Shown here in pieces: positions 29,329 to 37,334 of a DNA stretch of 64,000 bases. Position 1 is the stretch's first letter; the number at the start of each line of letters is the position of its first letter. This DNA comes from Alphaproteobacteria bacterium casp-alpha6 (GTDB lineage Bacteria > Pseudomonadota > Alphaproteobacteria > Rhodobacterales > Rhodobacteraceae): assembly GCA_001510135.1 (NCBI GenBank), contig LFER01000041.1, positions 1 to 64,000 of the forward strand, written 5' to 3'. The position numbers and the translations under genes were made by a program. A model generated the notes under the pieces. The model saw nothing but the letters and a program-made list of their open reading frames with translations. It was not told the origin of the DNA and ran no database searches.

Positions 29329-30036
29329 TCAGGTCCCAAAATAGGCCTCGATGAGGCGGTTGTCTTTTCGAAGGTCTTCTACGGTGCCCTCGACCTGCAT
29401 CTTACCCGCCTCAAGCACATAAATCCTCTCCGCCAATGTCATCGCAAAATTGGCGTTTTGCTCGGTGATCACAACTGTCAAACCGAAATCATCGCGCATC
29501 CTTCGCAAGGAAACTGCGATTTCCTGACAGACTTTGGGCGCGAGCCCGATGGTGGGTTCATCCACCAAAAGCAAATTCGGAGACGTCATGAGCGCGCGAC
29601 CGAGGGACACCATTTGGCGTTCTCCTCCAGATTGGGTTGCTGTTTCCTGAGTTTCGCGCTCTGCCAGCCGTGGAAAGAGGGAATAGACTTGAGAAAGGTT
29701 TGCGGCAGTGTCTGCTTTTGCGGTAAAGGCGCCAACCAGGAGATTGTCTTTGACGCTCATATACGGGAAGAGGTTAAAACGTTCCGGCGCATAGCCGATC
29801 CCGCTTTTGACAATATTTGAGGTGGATTTTCCCGAGATTACAGAGCCGTCAAAATCGATCTGACCAGTTTGACGCACGAGCCCCATGATGCTGTCCAAGA
29901 GAGTGGATTTTCCTGCACCATTGGCGCCAACAATCGCGATGATTTCACCTTTTTCAACGGACAGGGAAATATCGCTCAAAGCTTGGGCTTTGCCATAATA
30001 GGCGCTGAGCGATTTGATCTCGAGATAGCTCATCAC
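29329..30036 (-). CDS. LIV-type ABC transporter ATPase (LivF-like)
   Basis: VGANGAGKSTLLDSIMGL, SGGERQMVSLGRALM and LLLVDEPTIGLAPKV. Confidence 0.93.
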   Translation of the reverse strand: MMSYLEIKSLSAYYGKAQALSDISLSVEKGEIIAIVGANGAGKSTLLDSIMGLVRQTGQIDFDGSVISGKSTSNIVKSGIGYAPERFNLFPYMSVKDNLLVGAFTAKADTAANLSQVYSLFPRLAERETQETATQSGGERQMVSLGRALMTSPNLLLVDEPTIGLAPKVCQEIAVSLRRMRDDFGLTVVITEQNANFAMTLAERIYVLEAGKMQVEGTVEDLRKDNRLIEAYFGT

Positions 30037-30764
30037 ACCTCTCCCAAATAAGATGCGCGCACTGTTTCATCATTGATGACCTCGTTAAACGTGCCTGTTG
30101 CAATCATTCTGCCCCGTTCAATTGCGATCACATGATCCACTAAAGGTTCGAGTGCCGGAAGGTCATGGCTGACCATCAACATCGTGAAGCCTTTCGCACG
30201 CAGGTCTTGGATCAGCCCACTGATTTGAGAAATTTCACCGGTTGTCAGGCCAGCAAAAACTTCATCAAGCAAAAGAACCTTAGCACCTGTTGCGATGGTT
30301 CGTGCCAATTCCAGCTTGCGCAAATCTCCCATAGATAGATCAGAGGCCGGTTTTTCAAAATCATTCTGTGAAAAGCCGACATCGAGGGCCAGTTGGATTT
30401 CTCTGTCTTTATCTGGTCCTTTTGTAATCATTGACCATATTGAATTGGGCATAAAACCCACGCGGATGTTTTCCAGCACCGACAGTTCAAGAAAAGGGCG
30501 GGGGATTTGGTAAGTTCGACTGACACCGCGCCGGATGCGTTCTGCGGTAGGCCGGGTGCCGAGGGTTTTGCCAAACAGTGAAATTTTTCCGGAGGTTTGT
30601 CTTAGTTCCCCCATGATCTGACTGAAAACGGTGGTTTTTCCTGCGCCGTTCGGGCCGATCAGACCAACAGACTGACCAGTTTTGATATCAAAGCTCAAAT
30701 CATCCGTGGCAACAAGTCCGCCAAATGTTTTCACCAAATTTCTTATCTCAAGCGCGTGGGTCAT
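30033..30764 (-). CDS. LIV-type ABC transporter ATPase (LivG-like)
   Basis: IGPNGAGKTTVFSQIMGEL, SMGDLRKLELARTIA and VLLLDEVFAGLT. Confidence 0.93.
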   Translation of the reverse strand: MTHALEIRNLVKTFGGLVATDDLSFDIKTGQSVGLIGPNGAGKTTVFSQIMGELRQTSGKISLFGKTLGTRPTAERIRRGVSRTYQIPRPFLELSVLENIRVGFMPNSIWSMITKGPDKDREIQLALDVGFSQNDFEKPASDLSMGDLRKLELARTIATGAKVLLLDEVFAGLTTGEISQISGLIQDLRAKGFTMLMVSHDLPALEPLVDHVIAIERGRMIATGTFNEVINDETVRASYLGEV

Positions 30765-31708
30765 TTTGTTGCCCTTTCGTGCAGCGAGTGCCACGCCTTC
30801 ATGACCATCGCATAAATTCCTTTGGGCTGATACATGTACAACAAAAGCGCGATGCCACCATAAATAAAATAACGCTCCGCTCCCGGTAAAAAGGGACGAA
30901 GATATTCCAACAAAAAGGTGAGAAAAAATGCGCCAATGATTGGGCCGACTATGGTGGATGCACCCCCAATCAGAACTGCCACAATGATGGTGAAGACAAA
31001 ATTGATGTCAAAAAGTGCGCGTGGCGCAATCGAGCCAAGGTAATGGACATAAAACGCCCCTCCCAGCCCCGCGACAAAGGCGCTCGCCATAAAGGCAAAC
31101 ATTTTAAGCTTAGTCGTTGAAAGCCCGCTGCCCTCAACCGCGCTTTCGTTCAGCCCTAATGCTGTCAGCGCGGTCCCAATCCGCGTCCTCAACAGCAGCC
31201 AAGCTGCAACCGCGATCACAAACATCAAAACAGAACTCAGATAAAATCCATTGACAGCACCACGTGTCAGGGTCTGAATGCCGGACATACCCCGCGTCCC
31301 TCCGGTAAGGTCGGGGCGGATCACTTGCACCAGCTGATACATAAGTTCCATAAAGGCAAGCGTGACAAGCGCAAAGTAACTTCCACGGATGCGCAGTGCT
31401 GGCAGGAGCACGATCAGCCCCGCGATCATCGTTACAATCACTGCGATCGGAATGGCAATTTCCACTTCAACACCGAAACGTTTAGTGAGGATCGCGCTGG
31501 TATAGGCGCCGATCCCGATCAGAAAGGGATGACCAAAACTGATATAACCTGTCCGCCCAGACAACAAATCCCAGCTGATGGCAAAAATTGCCAGATAATT
31601 GGCAAAAATGAGTGTACGTAAAGTGCCTTTGCTCACCAGTTCAGGCAGAAGCGCGAGGCCAAGTGCAAAAAGCCCCCAGGCTGCGAAATGAAACCACCTC
31701 AGACCCAC
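30761..31708 (-). CDS. LIV-type ABC transporter permease (LivM-like), probable GTG start
   Basis: GRTGYISFGHPFLIGIGAYTSAIL and IIGAFFLTFLLEYLRPFLPGAERYFIYG. Confidence 0.9.
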   Translation of the reverse strand: MGLRWFHFAAWGLFALGLALLPELVSKGTLRTLIFANYLAIFAISWDLLSGRTGYISFGHPFLIGIGAYTSAILTKRFGVEVEIAIPIAVIVTMIAGLIVLLPALRIRGSYFALVTLAFMELMYQLVQVIRPDLTGGTRGMSGIQTLTRGAVNGFYLSSVLMFVIAVAAWLLLRTRIGTALTALGLNESAVEGSGLSTTKLKMFAFMASAFVAGLGGAFYVHYLGSIAPRALFDINFVFTIIVAVLIGGASTIVGPIIGAFFLTFLLEYLRPFLPGAERYFIYGGIALLLYMYQPKGIYAMVMKAWHSLHERATK

Positions 31709-31709
31709 G

Positions 31710-32561
31710 TTACAATTCCTCTCGCCCAAAAAGACCTTGGGGGCGCAGCACAAGAACAAGAATGATCAACCCCATGGTAAATACCCCACGCAGTTCAGGT
31801 GCGAGCACTGAAACAACGATCACCTCCATAAATCCTACAATATGGGCCACGATCAGAGTTCCGATGATGGACCCAATGCCGCCCACGATGACGACCGCGA
31901 CTGAAATGATCAAAGGTCCGACCCACATTGAGGGGGCAAGCTGTGTGTAGCTTGCGAAAAATACACCACCCAACGCGCCAAGCCCCCCAGAGAGCGCCCA
32001 AGTGATAAGGTTCACGCGGTCCGGTTCAATGCCGCAGATCGCGGCTCCCTTGGTGTCCATCGACACGGCCTGCATCGCGCGCCCTATGTCAGTTCTGCGA
32101 ATAAAAAGGTAAAGCGAGAGCAATATGGTCCAGCTTGCCAGTGTGGCTATGAGCATGTTGTAGGTTACAGGTGCACCCGCCACATAGATCACACCGCCCA
32201 CAATTGGTAAAAGGATTTTGGAACTGTCCCCAAAAATCAGGATCACGCCCGCCTGAAGTACAACCGCGAGAATGAGCGTTGAAATTTCAACTGCAATATG
32301 ATCGCCCTTTAAGGGTTTTACGATGAGGCGGAATTTCAAAATTCCAAGCACTACTCCAAAGGCCATCGCCATCAGCACAGCAAGGGATTTTGGAACACCA
32401 AGGCTTTGGCTTGCCCAGAAATACAAATATCCGCCCAGCATTAAATAGGCGCCATAGGCAAGGTTGAGCGTGCGCCCAACACTGAAAATTAATGTAAATC
32501 CGACAGCAATTAGGGCATAAAGGCCGCTCAGTAACATCCCTTGAATAAGAATTTGCAACAT
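31710..32561 (-). CDS. LIV-type ABC transporter permease (LivH-like)
   Basis: LLSGLYALIAVGFTLIFSVGRTLNLAYGAYLMLGGYLYF; ends VLRPQGLFGREEL. Confidence 0.92.
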   Translation of the reverse strand: MLQILIQGMLLSGLYALIAVGFTLIFSVGRTLNLAYGAYLMLGGYLYFWASQSLGVPKSLAVLMAMAFGVVLGILKFRLIVKPLKGDHIAVEISTLILAVVLQAGVILIFGDSSKILLPIVGGVIYVAGAPVTYNMLIATLASWTILLSLYLFIRRTDIGRAMQAVSMDTKGAAICGIEPDRVNLITWALSGGLGALGGVFFASYTQLAPSMWVGPLIISVAVVIVGGIGSIIGTLIVAHIVGFMEVIVVSVLAPELRGVFTMGLIILVLVLRPQGLFGREEL

Positions 32562-32591
32562 AAATTCGGCCCCAAGCCAATAATTGGCGCG

Positions 32592-32620
32592 TTTGGGGCG
32601 GCATGATATGCCGCCCCAAA
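32592..32620 (-). other. Intercistronic hairpin between SBP and permease genes
   Basis: Perfect 13-bp stem TTTGGGGCGGCAT-GAT-ATGCCGCCCCAAA. Confidence 0.8.
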
Positions 32621-32629
32621 GTGTTGTGT

Positions 32630-33913
32630 CTAGTTCTTGATCCAGCTTGGCAATTCAAGCTCTGTATTGGCATATTCAAAGGGGTAGACAACGCCCACAG
32701 TCCCGTCTTCTTTCCATTGGATCACCACCATAGAAGGTTGCGCATCCTCGTAAGGAGGGCTGAGGTCAAATAAACCATTTTGCGGATATGTCCGTCCCGT
32801 TACCGGCTCTACTTCACCGTGCTGCCAGAAGCCGTACCGCAGCCAGAGCTTACCGTCTTTTTCAAGCTTTAGATCCTGTTTCAGCATTGCGGCATTCCAT
32901 GCTTTGACGTCTTGGAACCCACCGGCTTCAGAGGCGGCTGCCATAGCCTGTTTTAGACCATGATAAGCATTAAAGCCGTTAAAATGCGGCATTGAGGGGC
33001 GTGTGGAATATTTGGCCTGATAATCGGCCACAAACTGCGCACTCACCGGATCAAGGTCAAATCCGACAGAGGGCACCGGCGATAGGGTCGAAATTCCGCC
33101 ACCAGCTCCGCCCGTGTCTTCCCAATATTCCATGCCGAGTGCCGCGACATTGACGCCCGTCATCGGCATAGGTACTTGCAATTTCACGTATTGCGAAGAA
33201 ATCACCTGCGGATTGACAGAAGACACCTGATAAATGAAATCTGCACCCGTTGCTTTCGCTTTGCTGAATATTGGTCCAAAATCCACCGTGTTAATGTCAT
33301 AGGTGATGATATCTTTCACCTCAATTCCAGCCACTGGGCCCAGCGCATCTGTGACAAGCCCAGTGATAGCGCCGCCAAAGGCGGTGTCTTCGGCCAGAAT
33401 GACCACGCTTTCCCAACCCATTTTCGCCTTAAGAACATCAGCACCAAAACTGATATAGAGCGTCGCCAAAGCTTCGTCAGAGGCAATGTTCATGAAATAG
33501 GGCGCCATGGTTTCTGGATCTTCGATAACCATGTCAATGATGCCGATGTAGGATGTCCATGTATCGAGTGTCGGAATTTGATATTCCTGCATCCGAGGCA
33601 ACCATCCCAAAGACACATCATCAATGGATCCTGAAATGATGAAATCGACTTCTTCGGTTTCAGCAAGATATTCATAGGCCTTGACGCCTTCGGTCACGTC
33701 TTCGCCTGTATCTGCCGTCACAAGTGCAATTTGTTGACCCAAAACACCACCGGCGGCGTTCAGTTCTTGGATGGCCATTTCTGCGCCCCGAAGCGTTGAA
33801 AGACCCGTGTCTGACGACAGCGACCCTATGAAGCCCACCTTGATCTCAGCGAGCGCTGTTGAGGCAAGCAGTGATACCGCAAGGCTCAACCCCAGCCCTT
33901 TTGCATATTTCAT
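32630..33913 (-). CDS. LIV-type ABC transporter substrate-binding protein linked to the BMC locus
   Basis: MKYAKGLGLSLAVSLLASTALAEIKVGFIGSLSSDTGLSTLRGAEMAIQELNAAGGVLGQQIALV. Start at 33913 has a GGAGG RBS. Confidence 0.9.
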   Translation of the reverse strand: MKYAKGLGLSLAVSLLASTALAEIKVGFIGSLSSDTGLSTLRGAEMAIQELNAAGGVLGQQIALVTADTGEDVTEGVKAYEYLAETEEVDFIISGSIDDVSLGWLPRMQEYQIPTLDTWTSYIGIIDMVIEDPETMAPYFMNIASDEALATLYISFGADVLKAKMGWESVVILAEDTAFGGAITGLVTDALGPVAGIEVKDIITYDINTVDFGPIFSKAKATGADFIYQVSSVNPQVISSQYVKLQVPMPMTGVNVAALGMEYWEDTGGAGGGISTLSPVPSVGFDLDPVSAQFVADYQAKYSTRPSMPHFNGFNAYHGLKQAMAAASEAGGFQDVKAWNAAMLKQDLKLEKDGKLWLRYGFWQHGEVEPVTGRTYPQNGLFDLSPPYEDAQPSMVVIQWKEDGTVGVVYPFEYANTELELPSWIKN

Positions 33914-33939
33914 AATTTCCTCCATGTTGCTCTTTCTGT

Positions 33940-33955
33940 ATTCTGTATACAGTAC
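33940..33955. promoter_or_regulatory. Putative GntR operator upstream of the ABC transporter operon
   Basis: ATTCTGTATACAGTAC matches 14 of 16 positions of the 17431 palindrome; 26 nt upstream of the start. Confidence 0.75.
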
Positions 33956-34148
33956 ACAGTGTTTGTGCTGTCGCAAATCTTTTTTTGCCTCTCGCACATT
34001 TTCTGACGATAAAATCGTGTCTAACTTGTGAAACTTGGAGTAATGCTTGTCTTCAGGTCTCTACTTATTCCCTAAAACAAGCAAAGCTCCTGCTTTGAGG
34101 AGAGATCAAAAACACTCAGTCATGTTCACAGCCGGGGGAACGGCCCCG

Positions 34149-34913
34149 CTATTCCCATTTTCCTACCGTCGCGCCACCTTCCATCGGAAGGGCGGCGCCA
34201 TTGATAAACCCAGCCTCATGTGAAGCAAGAAAGAGCGTCGCAGCGGCGGCTTCTTCCAGAAGGCCTATGCGTTTTAAGGGGTAGGCGTCATGTTGGCGGC
34301 GAATGCCTTCATCTTGATCCCCATTCACCGCAAAGCCGGTGCGTGTCATGTCGGTTTCAATCACGCCCGGGCAAAGCGCGTTGACACGCACATCTGGGGC
34401 CAATTCCATAGCCATGGATCTTGTCAGGTTCACGACAGCCCCTTTCGAGGCGCAATAGGCTGTTGTGTTCGGATATCCATTTAAACCGGATTCTGAGGCG
34501 ATGTTGACGATCGCCCCTTTTGCAGCTTTCAGGGCTGGCAACGCGGCTTGGGTGGTGAAATATAAGCCTTTGACATTGGCGTTCATCACGGCGTCCCAGA
34601 TAGACTCACTGGTTTCCTCAATGGACCCTTTCTCAAAAATACCGGCATTATTGATCAGGATGTCCAGACCACCCAAAGCGCAGATTGCGGATATCACTGC
34701 GGATTTACATCCCTCTACTGTCGACAAGTCAGCGACTGCCATGTGAGATCCCGGCAATTTTTCCTGAGCATTTTTTACCGAGCCGCTCGTGCGCCCGTTC
34801 AGCGCCACAAATGCCCCTTCCTCGTGAAAAGCTTTTGCAATTGCAAAGCCTATTCCGCGCGTCGCACCGGTTACAAGAACGCGCTTGCCTTCAAATCTGC
34901 CCGCTGGTCGCAT
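34149..34913 (-). CDS. SDR family oxidoreductase
   Basis: GKRVLVTGATRGIGFAIAKAF, NNAG, S..YCASKGAVVNLTRSMAMELAP. Confidence 0.9.
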   Translation of the reverse strand: MRPAGRFEGKRVLVTGATRGIGFAIAKAFHEEGAFVALNGRTSGSVKNAQEKLPGSHMAVADLSTVEGCKSAVISAICALGGLDILINNAGIFEKGSIEETSESIWDAVMNANVKGLYFTTQAALPALKAAKGAIVNIASESGLNGYPNTTAYCASKGAVVNLTRSMAMELAPDVRVNALCPGVIETDMTRTGFAVNGDQDEGIRRQHDAYPLKRIGLLEEAAAATLFLASHEAGFINGAALPMEGGATVGKWE

Positions 34914-35080
34914 CAACTTGGCTTCTGTTTGGCAACAAATTGTTCGTACTCTTGGCTTAACAGCTCGGCTCTCAGCTTTGCCTCTGCGATGATTTTTCTC
35001 GTCTGCCATTCTTCATGGCTTAGGTCGTGCCAACCTACGCAATACTGCGTGGGTGAACGACCACATTCACACATCTTCAT
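34913..35080 (-). CDS. Small 55-aa Cys-rich protein, TGATG-coupled to the SDR gene (below the ORF-track cut-off)
   Basis: Reading the minus strand: MKMCECGRSPTQYCVGWHDLSHEEWQTRKIIAEAKLRAELLSQEYEQFVAKQKPS*, whose stop overlaps the SDR ATG. Confidence 0.65.
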   Translation of the reverse strand: MKMCECGRSPTQYCVGWHDLSHEEWQTRKIIAEAKLRAELLSQEYEQFVAKQKPS

Positions 35081-35165
35081 GCTTTCTCCCGTCAGTATGG
35101 GTGGCTAAACCCTCTTCCCTATTCAAAAGAGTACAGCCTGACAGGAATAAATCAATCCAGATTGT

Positions 35166-35357
35166 TTACTTTTGATGGGTCGTAAAGTTCATAAGGGCAA
35201 TGAGCTGCTCTCCGGTGGGCGTGGTTTTGTTGGCCCAGTCAAGGTATCCGCAGTCGCGAACGTATTCCAATGCCAAGTCATCCACGTCGGTGGCAAGTTT
35301 TTTGCGACCGTAGGAAATTAAAAAGTCCAGCTCATTTATTTTACATTTCGTGCTCAT
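35166..35357 (-). CDS. Small hypothetical protein (63 aa)
   Basis: In-frame start MSTKCKINELDFLISYGRKKLATDVDDLALEYVRDCGYLDWANKTTPTGEQLIALMNFTTHQK. Confidence 0.4.
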   Translation of the reverse strand: MSTKCKINELDFLISYGRKKLATDVDDLALEYVRDCGYLDWANKTTPTGEQLIALMNFTTHQK

Positions 35358-35636
35358 CACTGTCTTCCTTGTGCGAAGGTGGTGGCTAACCTTTGACCAG
35401 CGCGCGTGTATTAAGGCACGACCCTTTTTGTTACGAATAAAGAGAGTACGCTCGCAGTGGCGGACTAGATCAAAAAAATGTGGATGTTTGGGAGCCTTTT
35501 TCATTTGGCTCTTTCAGGCGTTTTAATAGATCAGAAAGGCGCGTTGCAGTCTGGGCATAGCCAAGGAAAATTATGTTTGAATATTTGCGTTGTGCGAAGA
35601 GTAGATGCTGACATTTACTGTGCAACCACTTTGAAT

Positions 35637-37325
35637 TTACGATGCAGTCGTTTCTGACATCATCATCTCTCTCATTCGGAATTTTTGCGGTTTTCCGGTG
35701 GCAGTCAGAGGAACTTCGTCCACAAAGCGCACAATCGCGGGAACTTTGTAATACGCAAGCGATTTGCGACAAAGCTCTTTGATCGATGTTTCGTCGATGT
35801 TTGCTCCTTTTTCAGCGACAATCCACGCCACCAATTGTTCTCCGAATTTTTCGTCTGGGATGCCGAAAACATGCGCTTCTCGTATCCCTTTTTGACTGGT
35901 CAGAAAATCTTCAAGCTCTGCTGGATAGATATTCTCGCCACCACGTATAACCATGTCTTTCTTGCGCCCAACGATACGGCAATACCCCTGTGCATCTATG
36001 GTGGCAAGATCGCCTGATTTCATCCATTCCCCCTCGATAGAGGCTCTGGTTGCGGCCTCATCCTGCCAATAGCCTTTCATGACAAGGTAGCCTCTGGCCC
36101 AGAATTCACCGGTTTCACCAACCGCACATGTATTGCCGTCGTCATCGACGATTTTGACCTCACAATGTGGCTGGATCCGACCCACGGTGCTGACCCTGAC
36201 ATTGACCGGATCATTGACGTCTGATTGAAATGAAATCGGGCTGGTTTCAGTCATTCCATACCCGATGGTGATCTCTGAACATCCCAAGTCATACAAAACG
36301 CGCCGCATCAGAGTTTCTGGACATTGAGATCCCGCCATGATTCCGGTGCGAAGCGATTTGATAGGCTTGCCGTGATATTCGGGGGATGACAGCATTGCCG
36401 AAAACATCGTGGGAACCCCATGAACCGCGGTGCATCGTTCGTCTTTCAGGGCGCGCACGGTTTTGTCAGCTTCAAATCCTTCGCTTGGAAAAATCATGGC
36501 CGCCCCCGCGGAGCAGCAGGCCAATGTGCCCAGCACCATTCCAAAACAATGATAAAGCGGCACTGGAATGCACAATCGGTCGTGGTGCGTGAACTTCATC
36601 GCTTTGGCACAGGAAACTGCATTGTTGATGATGTTTTTATGCGAAAGTGTTGCTCCTTTGGGCGCCCCTGTTGTGCCTGAAGTAAACTGAATATTGATCG
36701 CCTCATCCGGCAGTAAACCACTGGAAATATGGTCCAAACGCGCAAGATAGCCTGCGGTCCCTTTTTTCACCACCTCGTCAAAGGAAAAGGCACCCGATAT
36801 TGGCATATTTGAAATTTGTACGAGGGCACGTAGGCTGGGAAGTTTACCCAAACGCAAATGACCAGGCTTTTGGCCGCTAAGATCGGGGCAGAGCTCCTTT
36901 AGCATCTGTGCGTAGCCAGAAGATTTGAACTGCGTAGCAAAGATCAAACATTTCAGGCCCACTTTGTTGATGCAATACTCCAGCTCCGTGGCTTTATAGG
37001 CCGGGTTAATATTGACGAGGATAACGCCGATCCGAGCGGTCGCTATCTGGGCGATGATCCATTCGGCGCGATTTGGTGACCAAATACCCACCCGATCACC
37101 CTTGTAAATGCCAAGTGCCAAAAGCCCCGCTGCAAAGTCATCGCATTTTTCAAGCAGCTCGGCGTACGTCCAACGTAGGCCAAATTGGGAAAAAACAACC
37201 GCTTCGCAGTGGCCGTATTTGGTGCGCGTATATTCAAAAAATTCAGGCAAGGTAACGTCCAGCAAGCGCCGTGATGTATCTCCCATGACATGGGCCAGCC
37301 CTTCAACGGGCGCAATTTGTGCCAT
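35637..37325 (-). CDS. AMP-binding acyl-CoA synthetase
   Basis: INIQFTSGTTGAPKGATLSHKN, GYGMTETSPISFQ and PLTATGKPQKFRMRE. Confidence 0.92.
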   Translation of the reverse strand: MAQIAPVEGLAHVMGDTSRRLLDVTLPEFFEYTRTKYGHCEAVVFSQFGLRWTYAELLEKCDDFAAGLLALGIYKGDRVGIWSPNRAEWIIAQIATARIGVILVNINPAYKATELEYCINKVGLKCLIFATQFKSSGYAQMLKELCPDLSGQKPGHLRLGKLPSLRALVQISNMPISGAFSFDEVVKKGTAGYLARLDHISSGLLPDEAINIQFTSGTTGAPKGATLSHKNIINNAVSCAKAMKFTHHDRLCIPVPLYHCFGMVLGTLACCSAGAAMIFPSEGFEADKTVRALKDERCTAVHGVPTMFSAMLSSPEYHGKPIKSLRTGIMAGSQCPETLMRRVLYDLGCSEITIGYGMTETSPISFQSDVNDPVNVRVSTVGRIQPHCEVKIVDDDGNTCAVGETGEFWARGYLVMKGYWQDEAATRASIEGEWMKSGDLATIDAQGYCRIVGRKKDMVIRGGENIYPAELEDFLTSQKGIREAHVFGIPDEKFGEQLVAWIVAEKGANIDETSIKELCRKSLAYYKVPAIVRFVDEVPLTATGKPQKFRMREMMMSETTAS

Positions 37326-37334
37326 CTGGTCCTC

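Noticed and set aside
35470-35772. 100-aa minus-strand ORF between the small hypothetical protein and the acyl-CoA ligase
   Set aside because: Overlaps the 3' end of the ligase in another frame and has no RBS or motif that I can support.
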